64,000 nt of DNA from Halomonas sp. BDJS001 (GTDB taxonomy: Bacteria > Pseudomonadota > Gammaproteobacteria > Pseudomonadales > Halomonadaceae), in the NCBI RefSeq assembly GCF_026104355.1, contig NZ_CP110535.1, forward strand, positions 2,790,001-2,854,000, read 5' to 3'. The first letter of the stretch is position 1. The number at the start of each line of letters is the position of its first letter. Positions 46,518-59,736 of the stretch are shown here, in pieces. The translations under genes and the position numbers were made by a program. The notes under the pieces are model-generated. The model worked only from the letters and a program-made list of their open reading frames with translations. It ran no database searches and had not been told where the DNA came from.

Positions 46518-46530
46518 TCCTCCCCCCAGG
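46518..46530 (-). promoter_or_regulatory. Possible MalT box before the alpha-glucosidase-malK operon
   Basis: On the minus strand GGGGGGAGGATT contains the MalT core GGAGGA (46523-46518), about 85 bases before the probable start codon. It fits the MalT box only in part. Confidence 0.3.
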
Positions 46531-46572
46531 GCAACTCTGGGCGTAGGCGTTAGGAGTAGCCAGGCTGTCTGC

Positions 46573-49278
46573 TTATTCCCCCTGAATATGCGCCAGCAAC
46601 TGCCCCGCCAGGGCAATCGCTTCGTCGCGGCGTCGAATATTCTGCTTTTGATAGAGGCTGCGAATATGTGTTTTGATGGTCGTCGGCGCCACCGACAACT
46701 GCTCGGCGATCTGCTCATTGGAAAGCCCAGCGTGAATCAGTCCCAGGATTTGCCACTCCCGGCGAGTCAGTGGCGAAGTGCGGATTAGCTCGGGCACATC
46801 AGGCCTTGCGACGATATCGGCGATTACCGTTTCATCCAGCATTAAGCGTCGGGCACTGCCAAAGTCCTTTTGACGACCAGCAAGCGTTAACAGTCGTTCT
46901 GCCCTTGCCTGCTCTAAAGGAGCCAGCGTGCCGCTGGCGGTTAGTCTGGTCAGCAGTTCTCCAAGCGGCTTACCCAGGCGTAAAAAGCTGCCGACCAATG
47001 CGGTACGAGAAGCTAAGCTAAGCGCCTGCTGCATATGCTGGCTGGCTTGCACAAACTGACCTTGATGCCAGGCAACCGCCGCCAGGCAGAGTTGGTTGCG
47101 GTTGGCATCCGTCACCAGCCCCAAGCGCTGGGTATGCGTTTCAAGGGCTTCCAGCAGCGTGCGGGCGGTGTCGTACTCCCCCAACAGCGTAAGCGCCCGA
47201 GCGTGGTTGCGCACATTGCACTGGGAAAAGTGGTTGGTGGCACTATCGATAAGCGGTGCCGGCGCTTCCTGGCGCCAGCGCTCTACGGCATCCATATCTT
47301 GGGTCGAGTGCCACCAGGCCAGCAGCGTAGCATGTGCGTTCGCTACCCAGTCGATATGGTACTCCCCTTCGGCAAGAATTTTACGCAACCGACGAATATG
47401 GTCGGCACACTGAGCTTGGTCGCCACGGCTTTGGGCTATCTTTGCCAGCTGGATATGGCACTGCAGCGTCCAGCGCTCGCCCTGACTATCCAGCACGGCA
47501 ATCCCCTTCAGGGCAGCCTGCTCGGCCTCATCCAACCGGTGCCACTCCCACAGCACCTGGCTGCGAATCCGGTAAAGAAATTCTGCCACAGGGAGATGCT
47601 CAAGCTCAGCTCGCTCCAAGTGGGCAAAGGCGCGCTCCTGAATATCGTAGGCAGCCTGGAGGCGCCCTTGGGCAACCAGTACTTCGGATTGATGACAAAA
47701 CGACCACAGCAGCAGTTGGTGATCTTCACACTGGCGGGACTGGCGCTCTACCTCGCGAACTCGCTGCAGCGACTCATCTAAATACCCCTGCACAAATCGC
47801 GCCTCGCTCAATATGGCGGTGGCGGTGAGCGGCGTTGAGGCTAAATAGCGGGCGGGCACGGCCAGCGCCTGTTCCGCCAGCGGTGCGGCACGCTCGGCAT
47901 TGCCCTGGTTAATCGCCAGTTGCGCGCGCAGGGTGGCGAATTCAGCGCTAAGCCGTTGCCACTCTGGTGTATTTAGTTGCGCTTCAATCCAGCCAATCAC
48001 CCGGGCAGTAATATCAAACTGAAACTGAGCATGAGAGACCCAGCCATACAGCAGTGCAAGCTCTGGGCTGGTGGTTAGCCGCGGTTCACCAAGCAGAGCA
48101 AAGCCCTTGGCCAACAGTGCGTAGACACCACTTGCCAATAGGGCTGGCCCTTCTGCGGTCAGTAGACTGGCCACGTCATCCGGGGCTTCGGCGAGAATTG
48201 CCTGGCGCAGCGCCATCACCGGATCGTTGAGCGCAAGCCACGCTTGACTGGCACGCTGGTGGAGGGTGCGCTGGGTGGCAAGGCTTAGCTCGTGACGACG
48301 GTGACGAAGATACTCACCAAACAAGCGCTGAAAGCGGTACCACTGGGCGTGAGGGTCGGGCCGTTCAATAAATAGCCCCGCCTGCTCAAAGGCCTCCAGC
48401 CGCTGGGTTAAACGTTCACCTTCTAATAGCCGCGCCATTAATTCAGGAGAAAAACGCTCCAGCACCCCCAGTTGCAACATTAACTCACGCTCCTCCAGAG
48501 GCAAGGCAGCGGAGAGCAGTTCGTCAAACCAGGCGACAAAGTCAGGGTGAGCGCCACTTAATCGATCAACCAGGGCATCAAACCCGGCCCGGGTGGTGGT
48601 GCGCTCCACTAGCCAGTTCAGCGCCATGACCCAACCGCCGCTTCTGCGTAGCGCACGCTCAAGGCTTACTCGCGTGGGGGGAAAGCTGAGCTGCTCTGCG
48701 CACAGGGTTTGCGCCTCTTCGCTATCAAAGGCAAGGGCGCTGAGGTCGATCTCTTCAATCTCGCCACGTAACCGTAGGCTGGCTAGCCCAAGGGCGGGAC
48801 GCGAGCGACTCGCCAGAGTTAAGGTTAGCCAGGGCGGCTGGTGGCGCAGCCAGTGGGCCAGCCCGGCTAAGATATCGGGATGCGTCAGATATTCAAACTC
48901 ATCCACCACTAACCGGCACGGAGTTCGCTGCTCGGGCAACTCGCCAAGCCAGCGCTCTAACTGCCCAACGCAATCGGCCTCTTCGGCCACAGGTGACAGC
49001 GGCGCTTTTTCATCCAGCAGCGCATTGAGTGCTGCCTGCCAATAGGCTAAAAATCGCGCGGGCTGATTATCTCGCTGATCCAAGCGTAGCCAGGCGGATT
49101 CCTGCTCCAGCGCCGGTAGCCGCTCGGCCAGCAGCGTGGTTTTGCCATAGCCTGCAGGGGCCTGCACCATCAGTAAGCGCACATGCTCATTTAAACCAAA
49201 ATGATGATTTAAGCGCGGCCGGGCGACCACACTAAGCGGCAGTAATGGCGCTTTTAGTTTCTCTTGTAGAAGTGACAT
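46573..49278 (-). CDS. malT: MalT-type LuxR-family activator
   Basis: A 901-residue STAND ATPase regulator, the same size as E. coli MalT (901). The P-loop is QAPAGYGKTTLLAE near residues 39-52, Walker B is LVVDEFEYL near 123, a TPR-like helical repeat region follows at about 340-800, and the C-terminal HTH is LTRREWQILGLIHAGLSNEQ with PTTIKTHIRSLYQK. ATP and maltotriose binding should lead to activation of maltose promoters. It lies just upstream on the same strand of the alpha-glucosidase-malK pair and downstream of the maltoporin gene. Confidence 0.92.
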   Translation of the reverse strand: MSLLQEKLKAPLLPLSVVARPRLNHHFGLNEHVRLLMVQAPAGYGKTTLLAERLPALEQESAWLRLDQRDNQPARFLAYWQAALNALLDEKAPLSPVAEEADCVGQLERWLGELPEQRTPCRLVVDEFEYLTHPDILAGLAHWLRHQPPWLTLTLASRSRPALGLASLRLRGEIEEIDLSALAFDSEEAQTLCAEQLSFPPTRVSLERALRRSGGWVMALNWLVERTTTRAGFDALVDRLSGAHPDFVAWFDELLSAALPLEERELMLQLGVLERFSPELMARLLEGERLTQRLEAFEQAGLFIERPDPHAQWYRFQRLFGEYLRHRRHELSLATQRTLHQRASQAWLALNDPVMALRQAILAEAPDDVASLLTAEGPALLASGVYALLAKGFALLGEPRLTTSPELALLYGWVSHAQFQFDITARVIGWIEAQLNTPEWQRLSAEFATLRAQLAINQGNAERAAPLAEQALAVPARYLASTPLTATAILSEARFVQGYLDESLQRVREVERQSRQCEDHQLLLWSFCHQSEVLVAQGRLQAAYDIQERAFAHLERAELEHLPVAEFLYRIRSQVLWEWHRLDEAEQAALKGIAVLDSQGERWTLQCHIQLAKIAQSRGDQAQCADHIRRLRKILAEGEYHIDWVANAHATLLAWWHSTQDMDAVERWRQEAPAPLIDSATNHFSQCNVRNHARALTLLGEYDTARTLLEALETHTQRLGLVTDANRNQLCLAAVAWHQGQFVQASQHMQQALSLASRTALVGSFLRLGKPLGELLTRLTASGTLAPLEQARAERLLTLAGRQKDFGSARRLMLDETVIADIVARPDVPELIRTSPLTRREWQILGLIHAGLSNEQIAEQLSVAPTTIKTHIRSLYQKQNIRRRDEAIALAGQLLAHIQGE

Positions 49279-49348
49279 AGGCTCTCCCCTGGGCAGCCCT
49301 GCTAGCCGTTCACCAATGCGATTAATACCAATGTGATTAAAGCGCTAC

Positions 49349-49374
49349 AAAAAAGCCCGCGACGGATCGCGGGC
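49349..49374 (-). terminator. Rho-independent terminator of the maltoporin gene
   Basis: On the minus strand GCCCGCGA-tccg-TCGCGGGC is followed by six Ts. It separates the porin gene from malT. Confidence 0.92.
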
Positions 49375-49420
49375 AAAGTGCATTGGAGAAGAAACAGTTA
49401 CATCAAGCAATTCGCATCGT

Positions 49421-50968
<1,548 letters not shown>

Positions 50969-50996
50969 TTACGCAGCTATCTTTAAGAGCTTGCGT

Positions 50997-51010
50997 CTAA
51001 ATCGATTAAG
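50997..51010. promoter_or_regulatory. LacI-type operator 1 (lamB-aglE spacer)
   Basis: CTAAATCGATTAAG matches the perfect palindrome at 51102 at all but one position. It lies 68 bases upstream of the lamB start. Confidence 0.6.
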
Positions 51011-51101
51011 TCAAAATCGATAACACTTCCCTTGCACAGTTCGCCCAGCGGGGTAATAGCGGTCATTAAACGCCATAGTGCTTAAGGAAAGATAGCCAAA
51101 A

Positions 51102-51115
51102 CTTAATCGATTAAG
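51102..51115. promoter_or_regulatory. LacI-type operator 2 (lamB-aglE spacer)
   Basis: CTTAATCGATTAAG is a perfect 14-base palindrome with the central CG typical of LacI-family sites. The remaining spacer 51116-51255 has no feature that I recognise. Confidence 0.7.
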
Positions 51116-51255
51116 TCTCTTATTGCCAACGGCTAGTGGCTAATTAGCGACTAATGTCTAAGGAACGATTTTATTTAGTTAAAACTGAACAATCCCGTTA
51201 GACAAAAGTCGCTATTGAACTTTTCTAGTCCAAGCGGCTAACTGAGCGGCATAAT

Positions 51256-51281
51256 CTTAATCGATTAAGAAACGATTAAGG
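51256..51281. promoter_or_regulatory. LacI-type operator 3 with extra half-site, near aglE
   Basis: CTTAATCGATTAAG at 51256-51269 is identical to operator 2 and is followed by a half-site ACGATTAAG at 51272-51280. It lies about 90 bases before the aglE start. Confidence 0.7.
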
Positions 51282-51356
51282 TAGCGGTTAGTTAGCTGTT
51301 CAACGCTGATTTTCATGCAACACCATCCACAACAATAAACGTCGAGGTACGCCGTT

Positions 51357-52628
51357 ATGAAAAAGACTTTAATCACTACTACCATCGCCATAGCCAGTAC
51401 GCTGAGCACAACAAGCCAGGCCCAGGCTGAAGAACTCACTATTTCCTGTGGCGCGGTAGGCGCAGAGTTAACGCTTTGCCAAGAAGGCGTACGCGCCTGG
51501 GAAGAGAAAACCGGCCATAGCGTCGACGTCGTTTCTACACCCAACTCCTCCACCGAGCGTCTTTCGCTTTATCAGCAGATACTGTCGGCCAACTCCAGCG
51601 ATATTGATGTGATGCAGATCGACGTGGTGTGGCCCGGCCTGCTCGCCAATCACCTGCTGGATCTACGTGAGGTGCTTGGCGATGACGCCGCCGCGGGGCA
51701 CTTTGAGACCATCGTCACCAACAACACCATCGATGATCGGTTAGTCGCCATGCCGTGGTTCACCGATGCGGGCGTACTCTACTACCGCGAGGACTTGCTG
51801 GAAAAATATGGCCATGAAGTGCCAAAAACCTGGCAAGAACTCACCGAAATTGCCCGCGAGATCAAAGACGCCGAGCGTGCCGAGGGCCAAGACGGTATGC
51901 AGGGCTATGTCTTCCAGGGGCGCGCCTATGAAGGTTTGACCGTTAACGCCCTTGAGTGGGTAGCCAGCTTTGGTGGCGGCAACGTCGTGGAAACTGATGG
52001 CGAAATTAGTATTAACAACGAACATGCTGCCGAGGCACTTGACCTTGCCGCCTCCTGGATTGGCGATATCTCGCCCAACGGCGTACTCAATTACACTGAA
52101 GAGGAAGCGCGTGGCGTCTTCCAGAGTGGCGGCGCGGTGTTTATGCGCAACTGGCCCTACGCCTGGTCGCTGGCCCAAAGCGAAGACAGTGACGTTCGCG
52201 GCAAAGTGGGGGTTACCCAACTGCCCGCGGGTGGTGAAAATGGCCAAAGCGCCGCGGGTCTGGGTGGCTGGAACTTAGCCGTATCGCGCTACAGCGAGCA
52301 CCCGGAACTCGCCGCTGAGCTGGTGGCCTTTTTGACCGGTGAAGAGGAGCAGAAGCGTCGCGCCATTCAAGCCTCTTACAACCCCACTATCGACGCTCTC
52401 TACCAGGACGACGAGGTACTCGAAGCGGTGCCCTTCTTTGGCACGCTTTACGAAACTTTTGTTAACGCTGTTGCCCGCCCCTCCGCTCCCACCGGCGATG
52501 CCTATGGCCGGGTGAGTAATGCCTTCTTCAGCACCACCCACGATGTGCTTTCCGGCACTAAAGATGGCACTCAAGCGGTCGCTGATCTTGAAGACGAATT
52601 GGCTCGCCTGAAGCGTCGTAACTGGTAA
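51357..52628 (+). CDS. aglE: Alpha-glucoside ABC transporter binding protein
   Basis: A 423-residue secreted binding protein with a signal peptide ending near QAQA. GAVGAELTLCQEGVRAWEEK, DVMQIDVVWPGLLANHL, MPWFTDAGVLYYREDLLEKY and VFMRNWPYAWSLAQ match the trehalose/maltose/sucrose binding group (AglE, ThuE type). It is the first gene of aglEFGAK and should be induced by alpha-glucosides through the LacI regulator at 57464. Confidence 0.91.
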   Translation: MKKTLITTTIAIASTLSTTSQAQAEELTISCGAVGAELTLCQEGVRAWEEKTGHSVDVVSTPNSSTERLSLYQQILSANSSDIDVMQIDVVWPGLLANHLLDLREVLGDDAAAGHFETIVTNNTIDDRLVAMPWFTDAGVLYYREDLLEKYGHEVPKTWQELTEIAREIKDAERAEGQDGMQGYVFQGRAYEGLTVNALEWVASFGGGNVVETDGEISINNEHAAEALDLAASWIGDISPNGVLNYTEEEARGVFQSGGAVFMRNWPYAWSLAQSEDSDVRGKVGVTQLPAGGENGQSAAGLGGWNLAVSRYSEHPELAAELVAFLTGEEEQKRRAIQASYNPTIDALYQDDEVLEAVPFFGTLYETFVNAVARPSAPTGDAYGRVSNAFFSTTHDVLSGTKDGTQAVADLEDELARLKRRNW

Positions 52629-52643
52629 CCCTGGAGCCCTTCC

Positions 52644-53625
52644 ATGTCGACCTCCATCAAGCATGATGACGCGCCCGCCGGGGCGCGTTCTTTCACCACC
52701 AAGCCGCGGCGGGGTACGAAAGTTCGCCGTCAGCGAGTGAAAGCCGCCTGGCTGTTTTTAGCCCCAATGCTGATTGCGCTAACGCTGGTGGCTGGCTGGC
52801 CGTTGGTGCGCACTTTTTCTCAGCTTCACCGATGCGTCACTGTCAGATCTAGGCGCTGCCAACCTGATTGGCTTTGAAAACTACCTCGTTTATGACGATG
52901 GACGCTGGTATGGGGTACTGGCCGACTCGGTGTGGTGGCAGTCGGTATGGAACACCGTCTACTTCTCGGTGGTGTCGGTCTCCCTGGAAGTGGTTTTCGG
53001 GGTGATTGTGGCGCTGATTTTGAACGCCGAGTTTAAAGGTCGCGTCATTGTGCGCGCTGCGGTGCTGATTCCCTGGGCAATCCCCACCATCGTTTCTGCG
53101 CAAATGTGGGCATGGATGCTCAACGACCAGTTCGGCATCATCAACCATATGCTCATGGGCCTGGGCGTGATTGACGCTCCCATCGCCTGGACGGCCAGTG
53201 CCACCTACTCCATGTGGGCGGTGATTATGGTCGATGTGTGGAAAACCATCCCCTTCGTAGCGCTACTGGTGCTTGCTGCCCTGCAAATGCTGCCCAAGGA
53301 TTGCTACGAGGCCGCTGAAGTTGATGGCATTCACCCACTGCGGGTGTTCTTCAAAGTCACGCTACCGCTGATTACCCCTGCGCTCATGGTGGCAGTGATT
53401 TTCCGCTTGCTGGATGCACTGCGGGTTTTCGATGTGATTTACGTACTCACCTCTAATTCCACCAGCACCATGTCGATGTCGGTATACGCCCGCCAACAAC
53501 TGGTCGAGTTTCAGGATGTCGGTTACGGCAGCGCGGCCTCTACTCTGCTGTTCCTAATCATTGCTCTGGCTACCGTGGCTTACCTCTACGCTGGGCGTAA
53601 ACAAATCCAATTGGGAGGTGATTAA
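52644..53625 (+). pseudogene. aglF: Alpha-glucoside ABC permease AglF, frameshifted
   Basis: The first frame starts at ATG 52644 (GGAG upstream) and encodes a basic N-terminus and the first membrane helix, AAWLFLAPMLIALTLVAGWP. It fails at a run of five Ts at 52814-52818. The correct continuation, SFTDASLSDLGAANLIGFEN, and then all the rest to 53625 is in another frame, with the EAA loop YEAAEVDGIHPLRVFFKVT. One T too many, or two bases too few, explains the break. All other genes of the operon are intact, so a sequencing error in the T-run is quite possible. It pairs with AglG. Confidence 0.82.
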
Positions 53626-54467
53626 TGAACACGCGTCAGTTGGCCAAAATTGGCAAGCGCATCGGTTTTTGGGCACTGATAGTGCTGATCATGGTGTACG
53701 CCGTTTTCCCGTTTTACTACGCGGTAGTCACCTCGTTAAAACCGTCGAGCGACCTATTCCGGGTGGAGCTATGGCCTTCGAACTGGAACTTCGATAACTA
53801 CATCAGCATCTTCACCCAAACCAGCTTTCTGCGCGCTATTTTCAACTCCATCATCGTCGCGTTTAGCGTGGTGTTTATTGCTCTGCTACTGGGTATTACG
53901 GCTTCATATGCTCTGGGCCGTGTGCGCTTTCGGGGCCGCTCCACGGTACTGCTGGTGATTCTTGGGGTGTCAATGTTTCCCCAGGTGGCGGTGCTTTCGG
54001 GGCTGTTTGAGGTGATCCGCGCGCTCAACCTTTACAACAATCCCGCCGGGCTGATTTTGAGCTACACCATCTTCACCCTGCCCTTCACCGTATGGGTGTT
54101 GACCACCTTTATGAAGCAGCTCCCCATGGAGTTGGAAGAGGCCGCCATTATGGATGGCGCCACGCCCTGGGTAACGATTACCAAGGTATTTCTGCCGCTC
54201 ATGTGGCCCGCCATGGCGACCACGGGATTGTTGGCATTTATCGCCGCTTGGAACGAGTTTCTGTTTGCCCTCACCTTCACACTCACCGATACCCAGCGCA
54301 CGGTGCCCGTCGCTATTGCGCTGCTGTCAGGCGGCAGCGCCTACGAACTGCCCTGGGGGCCGATTATGGCTGCTTCCGTGGTGGTCACGGTGCCCCTGGT
54401 CGTATTAGTGATTATCTTCCAGCGCCGCATTGTGTCAGGCCTTACCGCAGGCGCCGTTAAAGGCTAA
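53625..54467 (+). CDS. aglG: Alpha-glucoside ABC permease AglG
   Basis: A 280-residue MalG-type permease with six membrane helices. The EAA loop is LEEAAIMDGATPWVTITKVF near residue 168 and the C-terminus ends GLTAGAVKG. The ATG overlaps the last base of the aglF stop (TAATG) and has GGGAGG upstream. It forms the inner-membrane pore with AglF. Confidence 0.95.
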   Translation: MNTRQLAKIGKRIGFWALIVLIMVYAVFPFYYAVVTSLKPSSDLFRVELWPSNWNFDNYISIFTQTSFLRAIFNSIIVAFSVVFIALLLGITASYALGRVRFRGRSTVLLVILGVSMFPQVAVLSGLFEVIRALNLYNNPAGLILSYTIFTLPFTVWVLTTFMKQLPMELEEAAIMDGATPWVTITKVFLPLMWPAMATTGLLAFIAAWNEFLFALTFTLTDTQRTVPVAIALLSGGSAYELPWGPIMAASVVVTVPLVVLVIIFQRRIVSGLTAGAVKG

Positions 54468-54476
54468 GGATTTTTT

Positions 54477-56123
<1,647 letters not shown>

Positions 56124-56193
56124 TCGCCCAAAACCGTACAACAACAAGCCGACCCAACAAAAGCAGTGCACAAAGGTCGGTAAGGAGTCACCC

Positions 56194-57300
56194 ATGGCAA
56201 GTGTTACGCTTAGCAAAATCAACAAAGTGTTTGGCAGCGATCACATTATTGACAATGTGGATCTACATATTGGCGACGGCGAATTTGTGGTTTTCGTTGG
56301 CCCCTCCGGCTGCGGCAAGTCGACCCTTTTGCGCCTGATCGCCGGCTTGGAATCGATTAGCGATGGCGACCTGAGTATGGACGACACCGTGGTCAATGAC
56401 TTGCCACCACGGGAACGCGGTGTGGGCATGGTATTTCAATCCTATGCGCTCTACCCGCATATGACCGTTTACGACAATATGGCATTTGGCCTGAAACTGG
56501 CCAAAACCGCCAAAGAGACGGTTCACGAGCGGGTTATGAGCACGGCAAAGATTTTGCAGCTTGAAGAGCTTCTGCACCGCAAGCCCAAAGCACTTTCCGG
56601 CGGCCAGCGCCAGCGGGTGGCCATGGGCCGTGCCATGGCCCGGGAACCGCGTATTCTGCTGTTTGACGAACCGCTCTCCAACCTGGACGCCTCACTGCGT
56701 GTGCAGATGCGTAACGAGATCGCCCGACTGCACAACCGTCTTGGCTCTACCATGATCTACGTGACCCACGATCAGGTCGAAGCCATGACCCTGGCGGATA
56801 AGATCGTGGTGCTCAATGGCGGCCATGTGGAACAGGTCGGTAGCCCCCACGAGCTTTATCAGCGTCCGGCAACGAAATTTGTAGCGGGCTTTATTGGCTC
56901 ACCCACCATGAACTTTATGCCCGCTGAGCTACTCGCTGGCGACGCCAACGGCTGCCGCGTGCAGGCCAAAGGACTTGGTGAGCTCGCCCTTCCCCAGGAT
57001 GCCCAGCAACGGCAAAGCGGTGAAGCGCTGACGCTCGGTATTCGCCCAGAGCATCTATGCTTGGCGGCACCTACCAATGAGAACTGCTTTGATATCGTCA
57101 ATGTCGAGTATTTGGGCAACGAGGTTTACGTCTACCTTGAGCCCAAACAGGGCGACACGCTGCTGATCCATCGCAGCGAAGCGCCCAGCCAGTGGCAGGA
57201 GGGCCAACAGGTGTCGCTGGCAGCGGATTGGGAAAAAGTGCACTTGTTTGACGAGAGCGGTACAGCGCTAACGTTAGCTGAACAGCAGGCAGCGGCTTAA
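56194..57300 (+). CDS. aglK: Alpha-glucoside ABC transporter ATPase
   Basis: A 368-residue MalK/UgpC-type ATPase with Walker A GPSGCGKSTLL, signature LSGGQRQRVAMGR, Walker B ILLFDEPLSNLDASLR, and switch YVTHDQVEAM, plus a C-terminal TOBE-type domain (LGIRPEHL). AAGGAGT lies before the ATG. It ends the aglEFGAK operon, 70 bases after aglA. It resembles the malK at 43638 but is clearly a separate gene. Confidence 0.94.
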   Translation: MASVTLSKINKVFGSDHIIDNVDLHIGDGEFVVFVGPSGCGKSTLLRLIAGLESISDGDLSMDDTVVNDLPPRERGVGMVFQSYALYPHMTVYDNMAFGLKLAKTAKETVHERVMSTAKILQLEELLHRKPKALSGGQRQRVAMGRAMAREPRILLFDEPLSNLDASLRVQMRNEIARLHNRLGSTMIYVTHDQVEAMTLADKIVVLNGGHVEQVGSPHELYQRPATKFVAGFIGSPTMNFMPAELLAGDANGCRVQAKGLGELALPQDAQQRQSGEALTLGIRPEHLCLAAPTNENCFDIVNVEYLGNEVYVYLEPKQGDTLLIHRSEAPSQWQEGQQVSLAADWEKVHLFDESGTALTLAEQQAAA

Positions 57301-57463
57301 TCACACGGATGCTCAAGAGATCGGATCAGCGACCCTCTGTGTGTGCCTAACCTCCCCTTCGCTTATCATGGGAAATGGCAACACCCAGCGGGTCGATTTT
57401 ATTACGCGCGCCTTTTGAATAGCGAAGTCTTCAATTATTAAAAAAGCCTGTAAGGGAAGTACC

Positions 57464-58513
57464 GTGACTGATCAGCGCCGAATGACACTCAAGGATCTTG
57501 CGCAGGAACTCAATGTCTCCACTGCGACGATTTCCAACGCCTTTAACCGCCCGGATCAGCTCTCACCAGCCCTGCGCGAGCGGATACTTAAGCAGGCCAA
57601 ACGGCTCGGGTACAGCGGCCCTGACGCCAAAGCGCGCAGTCTGCGCACGGGCCGCTCGCGGATCATTGCGGTGATTCTTGCCGAAAGCCTGACCTACAGT
57701 TTGAACGACGCCGTGGCCAGTGAGTTCCTTTCCGGGGTCGCCGAAGTTCTCGATGCCCACGGCCATACACTGCTGCTCTTGCCGGGCCGCGGCCACGCCT
57801 CACAGCCGCCGGGATCGGCCAATATCGCCGATGGCTTTATCGTCTATGGGCTAATGCCCAACAATAAACTGCTAGATGAACTGCCTGCCCAGCGTAGCTT
57901 GGTGTCCGTTGATTTTGATATTGAAGGCTGCCCGACGGTGCATATCGATGATACCGCCGCCAGCTATAAAATTGCCCAGCATGCGTTAAGCCATCCCCCC
58001 AAGCGCCCGGCGATTATCAACCTGCGCTTAACCAAAGAGGCCTGCAACGGCCGTGTGACGTCTGAACACACCCTGCTGCCCAACACCAGCACCATCAGCC
58101 GCGCCCGCCTGGAAGGCTTTCATAGCGCGCTGAGTGAGCAAGGCATCGATGTGGAGCAAGTGCCGCTATGGAATATCGAGGAGAATACCTTTGAGGTCTG
58201 CTCGCCGGTGATTGCCGAGATTCTCGACCAGCCCACAGAACAACGGCCAGACCTGCTGCTGTGCATGTCTGACCGCATTGCGCTCACGGCGCTAACGCTC
58301 GCCGAACAGCGCGGTATTCGTGTACCGGAAGAGCTGCGCATTACTGGCTTTGACGGTATTGCCGAGGGGCAGTACCGGGCACCGCGCTTAACCACGGTGC
58401 GCCAGGACAGCGTGGGCAAAGGGAGGGTCGCGGCGCAGATGATTCTTGGCCGCGTCCCCCTCGCCCAGCAGCTCCTTCAAACGGAGTTACTGCTGGGCGA
58501 TACCTGCCCTTAG
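57464..58513 (+). CDS. aglR: LacI-family regulator of alpha-glucoside genes
   Basis: A 349-residue LacI-type regulator. The N-terminal HTH MTLKDLAQELNVSTATISNA with the hinge helix ALRERILKQAKRLGYSGPDA is followed by a periplasmic-binding-like ligand domain ending near LLGDTCP. The start is a GTG at 57464, with AAGGGAAG upstream; an ATG at 57482 is an alternative. It lies downstream of aglK on the same strand. The CG-centred palindromes between lamB and aglE are its likely sites. The name is from position, not proven. Confidence 0.85.
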   Translation: MTDQRRMTLKDLAQELNVSTATISNAFNRPDQLSPALRERILKQAKRLGYSGPDAKARSLRTGRSRIIAVILAESLTYSLNDAVASEFLSGVAEVLDAHGHTLLLLPGRGHASQPPGSANIADGFIVYGLMPNNKLLDELPAQRSLVSVDFDIEGCPTVHIDDTAASYKIAQHALSHPPKRPAIINLRLTKEACNGRVTSEHTLLPNTSTISRARLEGFHSALSEQGIDVEQVPLWNIEENTFEVCSPVIAEILDQPTEQRPDLLLCMSDRIALTALTLAEQRGIRVPEELRITGFDGIAEGQYRAPRLTTVRQDSVGKGRVAAQMILGRVPLAQQLLQTELLLGDTCP

Positions 58514-58520
58514 GTGGGGT

Positions 58521-59525
58521 TTACTTGGCAGTCGCCTGCATGGCAAGCGCGGTATCCAACATGCGGTTAGAGAAGCCCCACTCGTTGTCGTACCAGGCCA
58601 TGATTTTAACCAGACGGCCATTCACGCGGGTGTGATTGGCATCAAAGGTTGACGAGTTGGCGTCGTGGTTAAAGTCGATAGAGACCAGTGGCTCAGCGTT
58701 AACGGCCAATACCGGCGAGTTAGCCGCGGCCTTTTCAACGATGGCGTTGATCTCTTCTTTGCTGGTATCGCGGCCAGCGGTGAAAGTGAGATCCACCAGC
58801 GAAACGTTGATCACCGGCACGCGAACGGCCAAGCCGTCAAACTTACCCGCCAGCTCTGGCAGCACCAAGCCCACCGCTGCAGCAGCGCCAGTTTTGGTCG
58901 GGATCATTGAGTGTGTCGCGCTACGCGCCCGGTAGGGGTCAGAGTGGTAAACATCCGACAGATTCTGATCGTTGGTGTAAGCGTGCACCGTGGTCATCAA
59001 ACCGTTTTCGATACCAACGGCATCGTTCAGCGCTTTGGCCACCGGCGCTAAGCAGTTGGTGGTGCAGGAAGCGTTAGACACCACCGTGTGCTCTGCGGTC
59101 AGCACTTGGTCGTTCACGCCATACACAATCGTTGCATCGGCGTCGGGGCTGGGGGCGGAAATCAGCACGCGCTTGGCACCCGCTTCGATATGCTTGGCCG
59201 CCGCCTCGCGCTTGGTGAATAACCCAGTGCACTCCATCACCAGATCAATATTCATCGATGCCCACGGCAGTTTCGCTGGGTCGCGCTCTGAGGAAATAGC
59301 GATACGATCACCATCTACCGTGATGCTCTCGGCGTCGTGTTCTACCTTAAAAGGGAAGTGGCCATGTACGGTGTCGTGACGCAGTAGGTGGGAGTTTAGC
59401 GAGGGGTCACCGAGATCGTTAATGGCGACGACCTGTACGCGGTCACGGTAGCTGTTTTCGTAAAGGGCGCGCAGTACGTTGCGGCCAATGCGGCCAAATC
59501 CGTTAATCGCAACTCTTATTGTCAT
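58521..59525 (-). CDS. gap: Glyceraldehyde-3-phosphate dehydrogenase
   Basis: A 334-residue type I GAPDH. The NAD motif is [15 protein letters not shown] at residues 7-21, AINDL favours NAD, the catalytic cysteine is in [15 protein letters not shown] near 152, and the C-terminal [12 protein letters not shown] is conserved. It oxidises glyceraldehyde 3-phosphate coming from Eda and DgoA. It is divergent from pyk, and their 211-base spacer holds HexR-like palindromes. Confidence 0.95.
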   Translation of the reverse strand: MTIRVAINGFGRIGRNVLRALYENSYRDRVQVVAINDLGDPSLNSHLLRHDTVHGHFPFKVEHDAESITVDGDRIAISSERDPAKLPWASMNIDLVMECTGLFTKREAAAKHIEAGAKRVLISAPSPDADATIVYGVNDQVLTAEHTVVSNASCTTNCLAPVAKALNDAVGIENGLMTTVHAYTNDQNLSDVYHSDPYRARSATHSMIPTKTGAAAAVGLVLPELAGKFDGLAVRVPVINVSLVDLTFTAGRDTSKEEINAIVEKAAANSPVLAVNAEPLVSIDFNHDANSSTFDANHTRVNGRLVKIMAWYDNEWGFSNRMLDTALAMQATAK

Positions 59526-59563
59526 GATAGCTCCTCAATTAACCAATAATAATGAGTGGCATC

Positions 59564-59584
59564 TTTAGTAAAAAAATTACTAAA
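59564..59584. promoter_or_regulatory. Palindrome upstream of gap (possible HexR-related site)
   Basis: TTTAGTAA-aaaaa-TTACTAAA has 8-base arms 39 bases before the gap start codon. The arms resemble HexR half-sites but the spacing is three bases longer than usual. Confidence 0.4.
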
Positions 59585-59657
59585 AATACGTATTTAAGCG
59601 TCATGAGGCCGATAAATAGCGTGTTAACCGCCCCAAAAGGCTAGTAAATATCCAATA

Positions 59658-59672
59658 TGTAGTAAAATTACT
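59658..59672. promoter_or_regulatory. HexR-like operator between gap and pyk
   Basis: TGTAGTAAAATTACT matches TGTARTWWWAYTACA at 14 of 15 positions and lies 65 bases before the pyk start. Confidence 0.6.
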
Positions 59673-59736
59673 ATATAAACGCTATCGTAGTCCAATACTA
59701 AATTGCCAACAATACCTCTACTCAAGGAGAGCGCCC

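Noticed and set aside
47035..47781. 248-residue open frame opposite malT
   Set aside because: A shadow of the long GC-rich malT gene, with no initiation signal.
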